From positions 434,001-498,000 of the forward strand of contig NZ_JACVXB010000003.1 of the NCBI RefSeq assembly GCF_014596945.1: DNA of 64,000 nt. Reading direction: 5' to 3'. The notes under the pieces were generated by a model. The model was not told where the DNA came from. It worked only from the letters and a program-made list of their open reading frames with translations, and did no database searches. The position numbers and the translations under genes were made by a program. The stretch's first letter is position 1. Every line of letters starts with the position of its first letter. This document shows positions 18,777 through 27,778 of the stretch, one piece after another. This stretch comes from Aestuariibaculum sediminum (lineage in GTDB: Bacteria > Bacteroidota > Bacteroidia > Flavobacteriales > Flavobacteriaceae).

Positions 18777-19871
18777 ATGATTATTCAAGATATTATTAAC
18801 CACCTTGAAAGCCTTGCTCCTTTAGCTTACGCTGAAGATTTTGATAACGTAGGTCTTCTTGTTGGCGATAAAAACGCTAAAGTAACTGGTGTTCTGGTTA
18901 CTTTAGACACCTTAGAAACTGTTGTCGATGAAGCGATTACAAACGATTGTAATTTAATTGTTACCTTTCATCCTATAATCTTTAAAGGCCTAAAAAAAAT
19001 AACTGGAAAAACTTATGTGGAACGCGTAGTATTAAAAGCAATTAAACATGATATTGCCATTTATACCATACATACAGCACTAGATAATGCATTTCAAGGT
19101 GTTAACGACATGATTTGCAACCAATTAAAGCTCAGTAATAAAAAAGTTTTAATTCCTCAAACACAAACCATAAAAAAACTAACCACGTATGTACCTAGTA
19201 ACGAAGCAGAACAATTAAGGATTGCTTTATTTGAAGCCGGTGCTGGCACTATTGGGAATTACGATAATTGCAGCTTTAACGTGGAAGGTTATGGTACGTT
19301 TAATGCTAACGAAAACGCAAATCCAAGTATTGGCGAGCGCGGAACAACTCATACGGAATCTGAAACTAAGATTACGGTTACCTTTCCGAGACATTTAGAA
19401 TCTCAAATTTTAAAAACATTGTTTGAAACGCATTCTTACGAAGAAGTCGCCTTCGAAGTCATTACCATTGAAAACAAAAACCAGCATATTGGCATAGGAA
19501 TGGTGGGTGAACTGAAGGATTCTATGACTGAAAAAGACTTCCTTTCGTACGTAAAAGACCAAATGAATACCCAATGTATTCGACATTCAGCCCTTTTAAA
19601 CAAAAAAATAAAAAAAATAGCAGTACTTGGCGGCTCAGGTAGTTTTGCTATTGGTGCGGCCAAAGCAGCTGGCGCAGATGCATTTATCACTGCCGATTTA
19701 AAATATCACGATTTTTTTACTGCTGAAAATAACATTCTACTAACCGATATAGGCCACTACGAAAGTGAGCAATTCACAAAAAACGGATTAGTAGCGCATC
19801 TTACAAAAAAATTTACTAATTTTGCAATCATTTTATCAAAGACAAATACCAATCCTGTTAAGTATTTTTAA
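18777..19871 (+). CDS. Nif3-like dinuclear metal centre (DUF34) protein
   Basis: The 364-residue protein belongs to the Nif3/YbgI/YqfO family of ring-shaped proteins with a two-metal centre. Visible metal-ligand regions are FHPIIFKGLKKI (about 62), IHTALDNAFQGVND (about 98) and, near the C-terminus, GHYESEQF (about 325). The length shows the central YqfO-type insert (about residues 135-235) between the two family halves. The biochemical function is unsettled; roles in cofactor or metal handling have been proposed. The next gene starts 3 bases after the stop, a pairing I recall as common in flavobacteria. Confidence 0.9.
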   Translation: MIIQDIINHLESLAPLAYAEDFDNVGLLVGDKNAKVTGVLVTLDTLETVVDEAITNDCNLIVTFHPIIFKGLKKITGKTYVERVVLKAIKHDIAIYTIHTALDNAFQGVNDMICNQLKLSNKKVLIPQTQTIKKLTTYVPSNEAEQLRIALFEAGAGTIGNYDNCSFNVEGYGTFNANENANPSIGERGTTHTESETKITVTFPRHLESQILKTLFETHSYEEVAFEVITIENKNQHIGIGMVGELKDSMTEKDFLSYVKDQMNTQCIRHSALLNKKIKKIAVLGGSGSFAIGAAKAAGADAFITADLKYHDFFTAENNILLTDIGHYESEQFTKNGLVAHLTKKFTNFAIILSKTNTNPVKYF

Positions 19872-19874
19872 AGT

Positions 19875-20657
19875 ATGGCTAAAAATAAAGAAGTAACTGT
19901 TGAAGAGCGCTTAAGAGCTTTATACGATTTACAACTCATCGATTCTCGTATAGATGAAATTAGAAATGTTCGAGGAGAACTTCCTTTAGAAGTTCGCGAT
20001 TTAGAAGACGAAGTTGCTGGATTAAACATCAGATTAGACAAATTAGTTTCAAGTTTAGAAGTCATCGACAACGATATCGCATCTAGAAAGAATCTTATTG
20101 AAGAAGCTAAAGCTTTAATTAAAAAGTATACTGAGCAGCAAAAAAATGTTAGAAATAACAGAGAATACAACTCGTTAACTAAAGAAGTTGAATTCCAAGA
20201 ATTAGAAATTCAGTTGGCTGAAAAACACATCAAAGAGTTTAAAGCACAAATTGAGCAGAAAAAAGAAGTTATTGCTGAAACCAAAGAACGTCTAAAAGAG
20301 CGTGAAACGCACCTTAAACACAAAAAAGGAGAATTAAACGACATTTTAGCCGAAACTGAAAAAGAAGAGCAAGCGTTAATTGAAAAGTCGGATGACTACA
20401 AAAATCAAATTGAAGAACGTTTAGTTTCTGCTTATACACGAATCCGAAAAAATGTGAAAAATGGATTAGCTGTTGTACCTATTGAAAGAGGTGCTTCCGG
20501 AGGTTCATTCTTTACTATTCCTCCTCAGGTTCAAGTAGAAATTGCATCACGCAAAAAAATCATTACTGATGAACACAGTGGACGTATTTTAGTGGATGCA
20601 CAATTAGCTGAAGAACAAAAAGAAAAAATGGAAAAGTTGTTTGCTAAATTAAGCTAA
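19875..20657 (+). CDS. Coiled-coil protein of the C4 zinc-ribbon family, zinc ligands lost
   Basis: The 260-residue protein is a long charged coiled coil (about 5-185) followed by a C-terminal region that aligns by eye with the C4 zinc ribbon of this family (IPPQVQVEIASRKKI and SGRILVD). In the family two CxxC pairs bind zinc. Here the positions read GASGGSFF and TDEHSGRIL with no cysteine, so zinc cannot be bound in that way. The gene is 3 bases downstream of the Nif3-like gene, which suggests linked function. Role unknown; related proteins have been suggested to bind nucleic acid. Confidence 0.85.
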   Translation: MAKNKEVTVEERLRALYDLQLIDSRIDEIRNVRGELPLEVRDLEDEVAGLNIRLDKLVSSLEVIDNDIASRKNLIEEAKALIKKYTEQQKNVRNNREYNSLTKEVEFQELEIQLAEKHIKEFKAQIEQKKEVIAETKERLKERETHLKHKKGELNDILAETEKEEQALIEKSDDYKNQIEERLVSAYTRIRKNVKNGLAVVPIERGASGGSFFTIPPQVQVEIASRKKIITDEHSGRILVDAQLAEEQKEKMEKLFAKLS

Positions 20658-20680
20658 GAACAACCAACCGTTAATAATAT

Positions 20681-20720
20681 AAAAGCCTTTACATTTTTAG
20701 TGTAAAGGCTTTTTTTTTAT
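20681..20720 (+). terminator. Hairpin terminator after the Nif3-like operon
   Basis: A 13-bp stem (AAAAGCCTTTACA at 20681-20693 with TGTAAAGGCTTTT at 20701-20713) and a 7-base loop are followed by a T tract. Confidence 0.9.
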
Positions 20721-20796
20721 AAATAAATTATTGAATTACCTTTAAGGATTGTATGCTTATTACGTCTAAACCCAAAATAAAACTACTTTTACACTT

Positions 20797-21453
20797 ATGA
20801 AACAACTTGTTTTAGCATTTTCGTTAACACTTATGTTTAATTGTCATAATAAGGCTCAAAATTCTGAAAAGCAAGAAGCGATAAAAAACAGTTCGCCTAT
20901 TGAAGTACCAATACAAAACGGAAAAGCACGAGCATATTTCGCCAGTGGCTGTTTTTGGTGTGTTGAAGCCATTTATGAAAGCGTAAAAGGCGTTGATGAA
21001 GTTATTAGTGGCTATTCGGGCGGACACACCAGCAACCCAACCTACGAAGCCAGTAACACAGGAAAAACAGGACATGCCGAATCTGTTGAAGTTATTTACG
21101 ACCCAAAAATTGTAAGCTTTGAAACGCTTGTGGATGTTTATTTTGGTTCTCAAAATGTCACCCAGATTAATGGCCAAGGTAATGATATAGGTTCGCAGTA
21201 CAGATCTATTATTTTTTATCAGAACGATACACAAAAACAAATCATAATGGAGAAAAAAGCGGCTTTAGCAAAACAATTAAACGCTAAAATTGCTGCCGAA
21301 GTTTATCCGTTTCAAAAATTTTGGAAGGCCGAGGATTATCACCAAAACTACGAACGCCTCCACCCCAACAATCCTTATGTTAAAAATGTATCCATACCAA
21401 GGCTAAATCGATTTAAAGCTAAATTTCCAGAATTATTAAAAACCGCTAAATAA
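20797..21453 (+). CDS. msrA: Exported peptide-methionine (S)-S-oxide reductase
   Basis: The enzyme reduces the S form of methionine sulfoxide in proteins. It has the catalytic motif FASGCFWCVEA (Cys at about 52), GYSGGHTSNPTYE, GHAESVEVIYDP and the C-terminal KAEDYHQNY. The first 20 residues are hydrophobic with a Cys at about 16 (MFNC), and a linker follows before the MsrA domain, so the enzyme is probably an exported lipoprotein that repairs envelope proteins. No MsrB is adjacent. The gene stands alone between a terminator and the GH95 gene. Confidence 0.95.
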   Translation: MKQLVLAFSLTLMFNCHNKAQNSEKQEAIKNSSPIEVPIQNGKARAYFASGCFWCVEAIYESVKGVDEVISGYSGGHTSNPTYEASNTGKTGHAESVEVIYDPKIVSFETLVDVYFGSQNVTQINGQGNDIGSQYRSIIFYQNDTQKQIIMEKKAALAKQLNAKIAAEVYPFQKFWKAEDYHQNYERLHPNNPYVKNVSIPRLNRFKAKFPELLKTAK

Positions 21454-21598
21454 AAGCTTAGTGTTTCATTTTTAAATCCGACACAAAACTATAACTTTAT
21501 TTTCCTAGCCTTTTGTATATTGCCTTGTCTACTTTTAATAGAATTGATTCTTTTAATAACAGATTTTAGGACAGAATAACCATAACCCAAATAAATTG

Positions 21599-24064
21599 AT
21601 GTCTTTATATTTAACGAACAGGGATATCAAAATAATTCACTCAAGCCAAAACATGTTAAAAAGCTTACCTCTACTATTTTTTTTATTATTTTTTTCATTA
21701 AACGCAGTTTCTCAAAACGCTAAAAACAATAGAATATATGAAGTTTGGGATAGCCAACCCGCTCCAAACAGAGGTAAAGACTATTCAGTTACTGTGGCAC
21801 GTGGTTTTCCGTTTGACCGCGATTGGGAAACCTATTCCTACCCTATTGGAAATGGCTATATGGGAGCTAATATTTTTGGACGTACCGATACTGAACGTAT
21901 TCAAATTACCGAAAAAACTCTAACAAATGGTGCGCCTTACGGTACAGGTGGAATGACAAATTTCGCCGAAATATTTTTACAATTCAATCATTACAATATT
22001 TCCAACTATAAACGTTCCATTAATTTAAATGACGGGACTGCTTATGTGAGTTATGACCACAAAGACGTGACATATACCAGAGAATATTTCGCAAGCTACC
22101 CAGACAACATCATAGCCATTAGGTTAAGCGCCAATAAATCTTCCAAAATATCATTAACTGTTCGCGCCGAAATACCCTATTTAAGAGGAAAAGACGAATT
22201 AAACAATTCTCGCGGTACGATAACGAAAATAGCCAAGTCTGGAAAAATTAACACCTCTGAAAACCAAATTACATTATCGGGATCTATACCTTCATTCAGT
22301 TTAAATTATGAGGGACAAATAAAAATAATTAACGACGGCGGACAACTTTTATCTAACTCGGAAAATGGAACTAAAGACATTAGTATTGTTGACGCTAATA
22401 CAGTTACCATTTTAATCGCAACAAGTACCAATTATAAATTAAATAAGAATATCTTTCTTCAGGATTCTACACAATTGAAATTAGATCCTAAAGTTTTTCC
22501 GCACGATAAGGTATCTAAAATCATAAAAGAGGCTTCATCTAAAACCTATCAAGAATTAAAAGAAACTCATTTAAAGGATTACCAAAACTTATTTTCCAGA
22601 GTTCAACTAAAATTAACTAAAAATCAATCAACCGAAACAACTAGTAGCCTTGTTGAAAATTATAAAGACAATGCTACTAATCCTTATTTAGAAGAACTTA
22701 TGTTTCATTTCGGCAGGTATTTGTTAATCGCCAGTTCCAGAAAAGGAACACTACCATGTGGATTACAAGGCACATGGAGCCAATACCATGTCACACCATG
22801 GTCTGGAGGCTACTGGCACAACATTAACATCCAGATGAACTATTGGGGCGCCTTTAATGCAAATTTAGCCGAGACATTTCTGCCTTACGAGCAGTATTTT
22901 GAGGCTTACTTACCGAAGGCCTTTGAAAATGGCAGCACTTATATTAAAACATATTATCCAGAAAAATTTAACGAGAATCCACATAAAAATGGCTGGTGTA
23001 TAGGAACAGGGGCAAATGCCTATAGCATAGGAGTTCCTGGTGGACATTCCGGTCCTGGTACTGGCGGTTTTACAACTAAACTATTTTGGGATCGATTTGA
23101 ATACACGCAAGACACTACTTATCTCAAAAACATAGCCTACCCTGCCCTATTAGGGATGAGCACATTTTTATCTAAAACTCTTGAACCAAAACAAGAAGGC
23201 ATCCTTTTGGTAGACCGCTCTTTCTCGCCCGAACAAATTCATAATGGCAAATATTATGAAACCAAAGGGAGTACCTTCGATCAAGGTTTTGTTTGGGAAA
23301 CCTATAACGACTTGCTAAAAAGTGCTAAAATACTAGATTTAAACACCACATTTCTAAACCGCGTTAAAAAACAAATTAAAAAATTAGATCCTATTCTTAT
23401 TGGAGAATCAGGACAAATTAAAGAATTTCGTGAAGAAAAAACATACGGAGAAATTGGTGACCCGAAACACCGTCATATTTCGCATTTATGCACCATATTT
23501 CCTGGTACTTTAATTAATTCCAACCATCCTGACTGGATGAAAGCAGCAAGTACAGTTCTTAATTACAGAGGAAACGAAACTACAGGATGGGCCATGGCCC
23601 ATAGGATGAATATATACGCCAGAACAAAGGAGGCTGAAAAGGCTCACGACGTATATTCTAAATTTTTGAGAGAACGTACCAATCCAAACTTATGGACGAA
23701 ACATCCACCTTTTCAAATAGACGGAAATTTAGGCACCATGGCGGGGGTAGCCGAAATGCTTATTCAAAGTCATGAAGGATTAATAGAACTTTTACCCGCA
23801 CTACCGAAAGCATGGAAAAACGGATCTTTTAAAGGCCTAATGGCGAGAGGTAATTTTGAAATTGATTTAAAATGGACAAATGGCGAAGTTACTTACACCT
23901 CTGTTTTATCTAAAATTGGAGGAACATGCCGTGTTAAATATAAAAACATTAATCGCGTTAAAATAAAGGACAAATCTGGTAAAATTGTACCTATTAAACA
24001 ACTGAGTGATGATGTTATTTCATTTAACACTAAAGCGCTAAGCAAATACATTATTAACTTTTAA
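21599..24064 (+). CDS. Exported glycoside hydrolase family 95 (alpha-L-fucosidase-like)
   Basis: The roughly 820-residue protein matches GH95: an N-terminal domain with WETYSYPIGNGYMGANIFG near residue 75, the catalytic (alpha/alpha)6 region with WHNINIQMNYWGAFNANL (the paired Asn), and PPFQIDGNLGTMAGVAEML (the Asp acting as base), then ELLPALPKAW and a C-terminal beta domain. GH95 members cleave alpha-1,2-fucose or alpha-L-galactose. A signal peptide is clear from an internal Met (start at 21653, LPLLFFLLFFSLNAVSQ); the ATG at 21599 is the longest choice. No other glycan genes (SusC/D, sulfatase) lie next to it. Confidence 0.88.
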   Translation: MSLYLTNRDIKIIHSSQNMLKSLPLLFFLLFFSLNAVSQNAKNNRIYEVWDSQPAPNRGKDYSVTVARGFPFDRDWETYSYPIGNGYMGANIFGRTDTERIQITEKTLTNGAPYGTGGMTNFAEIFLQFNHYNISNYKRSINLNDGTAYVSYDHKDVTYTREYFASYPDNIIAIRLSANKSSKISLTVRAEIPYLRGKDELNNSRGTITKIAKSGKINTSENQITLSGSIPSFSLNYEGQIKIINDGGQLLSNSENGTKDISIVDANTVTILIATSTNYKLNKNIFLQDSTQLKLDPKVFPHDKVSKIIKEASSKTYQELKETHLKDYQNLFSRVQLKLTKNQSTETTSSLVENYKDNATNPYLEELMFHFGRYLLIASSRKGTLPCGLQGTWSQYHVTPWSGGYWHNINIQMNYWGAFNANLAETFLPYEQYFEAYLPKAFENGSTYIKTYYPEKFNENPHKNGWCIGTGANAYSIGVPGGHSGPGTGGFTTKLFWDRFEYTQDTTYLKNIAYPALLGMSTFLSKTLEPKQEGILLVDRSFSPEQIHNGKYYETKGSTFDQGFVWETYNDLLKSAKILDLNTTFLNRVKKQIKKLDPILIGESGQIKEFREEKTYGEIGDPKHRHISHLCTIFPGTLINSNHPDWMKAASTVLNYRGNETTGWAMAHRMNIYARTKEAEKAHDVYSKFLRERTNPNLWTKHPPFQIDGNLGTMAGVAEMLIQSHEGLIELLPALPKAWKNGSFKGLMARGNFEIDLKWTNGEVTYTSVLSKIGGTCRVKYKNINRVKIKDKSGKIVPIKQLSDDVISFNTKALSKYIINF

Positions 24065-24143
24065 AAGTCAACTTTATAAGGCATACAGTCAAACTTTAAA
24101 CGGAATACTACATAATTTTATTTTTTAAGTTTCGACTTGAATA

Positions 24144-24563
24144 TCATCCTTTAAAATCTTCTTTTACATGCGTACCATCGCAGTAAGGTTTATTATCAGA
24201 TTGACCACACCGACAAAATGCTGTAGTTCTGTTTTTTACTTCTTCATGCCCATCTTTGTGTGTTATCTTTAGGGTACCATAAACCAATAAAGGCCCATTT
24301 TCTAAAACTTCAACTTTAGTTTCTAAAACCTCTGCTGATTTATCTTTTTCATCATTCATATAAAAACTTAATGCACCTGATGGACAAGCTTTTACCTGAT
24401 TTATCAACACATCTGTTTCTGCTGCATTAATATTAATCCATGGTCGTACACGTGGTTGAAACACCTGAGGAAGCCCCTTAGCACAAATTCCTGAATGTAT
24501 GCATTTTACAGGTTCCCAAACAATAGTAACCTCTCCATTTGTATATTCTTTTATCTTGCTCAT
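24144..24563 (-). CDS. Two-domain iron-sulfur protein: YjdI-type (Fer4_19) plus CDGSH
   Basis: The 139-residue protein has an N-terminal divergent ferredoxin-like domain (about 1-70) with CIHSGIC and CPSGAL, as in YjdI, and a C-terminal CDGSH domain (about 85-139) with CRCGQSDNKPYCDGTH, the three-Cys/one-His 2Fe-2S motif. It is cytoplasmic, with no signal. Both domains are expected to carry Fe-S clusters; physiological partners are unknown. Fused proteins of this kind are known in Bacteroidota. It stands alone, convergent to the GH95 gene and divergent from kynU. Confidence 0.88.
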   Translation of the reverse strand: MSKIKEYTNGEVTIVWEPVKCIHSGICAKGLPQVFQPRVRPWININAAETDVLINQVKACPSGALSFYMNDEKDKSAEVLETKVEVLENGPLLVYGTLKITHKDGHEEVKNRTTAFCRCGQSDNKPYCDGTHVKEDFKG

Positions 24564-24677
24564 TGTTAAGTTCTTTTTTTAAATATACAAAAAATCGATA
24601 TGGAAACCATTTGAATTTATTAAGTTATTCCTAACTTTAGATGAATAAATTTTATTCTAATTTCAAAAGAAAATATT

Positions 24678-25949
24678 GTGTTTGAATATCAATTAGGGAT
24701 TGATTTTGCTAAAACTTTAGATAAAAATGACCCCTTGGCTCTTTATCGAAATCAGTTTCACATACCAAAGGATGATACCGGAAATGACTTGATTTACCTT
24801 TGCGGAAACTCATTAGGCTTACAACCAAAAACAACAAAACAATACGTGAACCAAGAGCTTGAAGATTGGGCAACATTAGGTGTTGAAGGTCATACCGAAG
24901 CGAGACACCCTTGGTTACCATATCATGAGTTTTTAACAGAAAGTATGGCAAAAGTTGTTGGGGCTAAACCCATAGAAGTAGTGGTTATGAATACCTTAAC
25001 GGCTAATCTGCATTTTATGATGGTGTCGTTTTACCAACCTACACCTCAACGCTATAAAATACTGATAGAAGCCGATGCTTTTCCTTCTGATAAATACGCC
25101 GTAGAATCGCAATTGCGCCATCATGGCTACGACGATAAAGAAGCTGTAATTTTGTGGAAAGCAAGAAAAGGCGAAGAGCTATTGCGTTACGAAGATTTGG
25201 AACAAATTTTAGAAAACCATGGACATGAAATAGCCTTAATCATGATTGGTGGAGTTAATTATTACACAGGGCAATATTTCAATTTAAAACAAATTACAAA
25301 CCTAGGCCATAAATATGGGTGCAAAGTCGGTTTCGATTGTGCTCATGGTGCTGGAAATGTAGCCTTGAATTTACATGATTCGGGCGCCGATTTTGCCGTA
25401 TGGTGTACTTATAAATATTTAAATTCTGGCCCCGGCAGCTTGGCAGGGGCTTTTGTTCACGAACGCCATGCTCATAGTAAAACTCTTAATCGTTTTACGG
25501 GTTGGTGGAGCCATAACAAGCAAACACGTTTTAAAATGCGCGATGCATTCGACCAACTCCCTGGTGCCGAGGGCTGGCAGTTAAGCAATCCTCCTATTTT
25601 ATCTATGGCTGCCATACGTGCCTCTTTAGATATGTTCAATCAAGTTGGTATCGAAAAACTCATTGAAAAATCAAAAATGCTTACAGGGTATTTTGAATTT
25701 TTAATTAATGCATTAAAAAACGAACATATTAAAATTATAACACCAAAAAACCAGGAGGAGCGGGGATGCCAATTATCAATACAAGTTAAAACTGCCGATA
25801 GATCATTACATGAAAAATTAACTAACGCTGGTATTATTTGCGATTGGCGTGAGCCCGATGTTATTCGCTGCGCACCTGCGCCGCTTTACAATACTTACCA
25901 GGATGTTTATAATATGGTAGAAAAACTTAAAAACATTTTAAATGAATAA
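24678..25949 (+). CDS. kynU: Kynureninase
   Basis: This PLP enzyme cleaves kynurenine or 3-hydroxykynurenine to anthranilate or 3-hydroxyanthranilate plus alanine. The 423 residues show LCGNSLGLQPK near 40, EADAFPSDKYA, GFDCAHGAGNV (PLP contact Asp), VWCTYKYLNSGPGS with the PLP lysine, and GWWSHN. The start is GTG. Beside kmo and the 3-hydroxyanthranilate genes the likely substrate is 3-hydroxykynurenine. Its last 8 bases overlap the kmo start, so the two are translationally coupled. Confidence 0.96.
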   Translation: MFEYQLGIDFAKTLDKNDPLALYRNQFHIPKDDTGNDLIYLCGNSLGLQPKTTKQYVNQELEDWATLGVEGHTEARHPWLPYHEFLTESMAKVVGAKPIEVVVMNTLTANLHFMMVSFYQPTPQRYKILIEADAFPSDKYAVESQLRHHGYDDKEAVILWKARKGEELLRYEDLEQILENHGHEIALIMIGGVNYYTGQYFNLKQITNLGHKYGCKVGFDCAHGAGNVALNLHDSGADFAVWCTYKYLNSGPGSLAGAFVHERHAHSKTLNRFTGWWSHNKQTRFKMRDAFDQLPGAEGWQLSNPPILSMAAIRASLDMFNQVGIEKLIEKSKMLTGYFEFLINALKNEHIKIITPKNQEERGCQLSIQVKTADRSLHEKLTNAGIICDWREPDVIRCAPAPLYNTYQDVYNMVEKLKNILNE

Positions 25950-27363
25950 CTCCCAAACCATACAAATTATTGGTGCGGGGCTCTGTGGCTCGCTCTTAGC
26001 TTTACGATTGGGACAACGTGGTTTTAATGTTGAAGTATTCGAAAAACGCCCTGATTTAAGAAAAGTAGACCTTAGTGCTGGACGCTCCATTAATTTAGCC
26101 TTTTCAAACCGAGGCATTAAAGCCATGAATCTAGTCGGCTTACAGCATAAAGTAAAACCACTCTGCATCCCAATGTACGGCCGCATGTTACACGATTTAG
26201 AAGGCAACACCACACTCTCACCTTATAGTGGACGAGAAAATGAATATATCAATTCCATTTCCCGAAACGACTTAAACGCTTTGTTACTTGAGGAAGCCGA
26301 AGCCCTAGCAAATGTAACCATTCATTTTAATCATAAATGCACAGCTGTAGATTTTGAAAATACCTCATCTACCTTTTACAAATATGAAAACAAAACCGAA
26401 TATTCAAGAAAAGCTGATGTTATTATTGGTACCGATGGGGCTGGTTCGGTACTTCGAAAAAGTTACTATTTGGGCAAGAAATTCTTATTTAGCTTTTCAC
26501 AAGATTATTTGACTCATGGATACAAAGAATTAACGATTCTACCGAAAGAAAATGGAGATTATAAAACATTTAAAAATGCTTTGCATATTTGGGGCCGTGA
26601 TGCCTTTATGCTAATTGCCCTACCTAATTTAGATGGCAGTTTTACGGTAACACTGTTTTTAAATTACGACGACGGCGAATACAATTTCAATAATTTAACT
26701 TCAGAAAATCAGGTCAGAGCATTCTTTTCAACCTACTTTAAAGATGCTTTAGAGCTCATGCCTAATCTGGTGGAGGACTTTTTTAAAAACCCAACTTCAC
26801 CACTGGGAACCGTTAAATGCTCTCCATGGCATTATAAAGGCAATACCCTGCTTTTAGGCGATGCTGCACACGCCATTGTTCCGTTTTACGGACAAGGCAT
26901 GAATGCTTCCTTTGAAGATATAACAGAATTTGACGCATTGTTAGATAAAGAATATAACAACTGGGAAAGCCTGTTTAAAGCTTTTGAAAGTTCAAGAAAA
27001 AAAGACACCGATGCCATTGCCGATTTAGCTATTGATAATTTCCACGAAATGAAAGGTCACGTTAATCAGGCTATATTCCGCGAAAAGCGTAACTTAGAAA
27101 TGGCATTCGAAAAAACATTTCCAGACTTATATGCTTCAAAATATGCCTTGGTAACATTTAACGAAAATATAGGTTATAGACAAGCTATGTTACGGGGTCG
27201 TGCTCAAGATAAGGCCATACTCAATATGCTCGCCGATGGAGATATCACGATGCCACTCAATATTACAGACAGAACATGGCTTGAAGAAACACTTAAACAG
27301 GTACAAATTGAAACGGATAATATATTAGAAGAAGACCGAGTAGCTAAAAACATGCATCATTAA
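25942..27363 (+). CDS. kmo: Kynurenine 3-monooxygenase
   Basis: This FAD- and NADPH-dependent hydroxylase converts kynurenine to 3-hydroxykynurenine. The 473 residues have the FAD Rossmann motif [19 protein letters not shown] at about 9-27, [12 protein letters not shown], a [10 protein letters not shown] stretch near 168 and the second FAD motif [19 protein letters not shown] near 308. Length and C-terminal helix fit bacterial KMO. It overlaps kynU by 8 bases and the RidA gene follows after 10 bases. Confidence 0.95.
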   Translation: MNNSQTIQIIGAGLCGSLLALRLGQRGFNVEVFEKRPDLRKVDLSAGRSINLAFSNRGIKAMNLVGLQHKVKPLCIPMYGRMLHDLEGNTTLSPYSGRENEYINSISRNDLNALLLEEAEALANVTIHFNHKCTAVDFENTSSTFYKYENKTEYSRKADVIIGTDGAGSVLRKSYYLGKKFLFSFSQDYLTHGYKELTILPKENGDYKTFKNALHIWGRDAFMLIALPNLDGSFTVTLFLNYDDGEYNFNNLTSENQVRAFFSTYFKDALELMPNLVEDFFKNPTSPLGTVKCSPWHYKGNTLLLGDAAHAIVPFYGQGMNASFEDITEFDALLDKEYNNWESLFKAFESSRKKDTDAIADLAIDNFHEMKGHVNQAIFREKRNLEMAFEKTFPDLYASKYALVTFNENIGYRQAMLRGRAQDKAILNMLADGDITMPLNITDRTWLEETLKQVQIETDNILEEDRVAKNMHH

Positions 27364-27373
27364 AATTAACACT

Positions 27374-27778
27374 ATGGAAAACGAACATGTTACACCTCGA
27401 GGTGCCTATCCACATACAAAACGTGCAGGCGATTTTATTTTTGTTTCCGGAACCAGTTCGCGCCGTCCGGACAATTCGATTGCCGGTGTTGATATTATCG
27501 ACAATATGGGCACAAAACAATTAAGTATTGAAACACAAACACGAGAAGTTCTAAAAAATATTGAAAGAAATTTAGCAAAGGAAGGTGCCTCCCTTCAAGA
27601 TGTTGTAGATGTAACAACTTTTTTAGTTAATATGAATGATTTTGCTGGTTACAACCGCGCTTACGCAGAGTTTTTTAACACAGAAACCGGGCCAACAAGA
27701 ACCACAGTTGCTGTGCATCAACTACCTCATCCCGATTTGGTTATAGAGATTAAAGTTATGGCGTATAAAAAATTATAA
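27374..27778 (+). CDS. RidA-family protein, probable 2-aminomuconate deaminase
   Basis: The 134-residue protein has the RidA/YjgF fold signatures: [47 protein letters not shown] (the Arg that binds the substrate carboxylate) and EIKVMAY. In 3-hydroxyanthranilate and 2-nitrobenzoate pathways, RidA-like AmnD/NbaF proteins remove ammonia from 2-aminomuconate, and the operon position between kmo and the semialdehyde dehydrogenase points to that role. General enamine/imine deaminase activity is the alternative. Its stop shares one base with the next start (TAATG). Confidence 0.88.
   Translation: MENEHVTPRGAYPHTKRAGDFIFVSGTSSRRPDNSIAGVDIIDNMGTKQLSIETQTREVLKNIERNLAKEGASLQDVVDVTTFLVNMNDFAGYNRAYAEFFNTETGPTRTTVAVHQLPHPDLVIEIKVMAYKKL

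Noticed and set aside
20681-20720. Inverted repeats in the window as CRISPR or transposon ends
   Set aside because: Each is a single hairpin after a stop codon with a T tract, so these are terminators. No repeated spacer structure exists.
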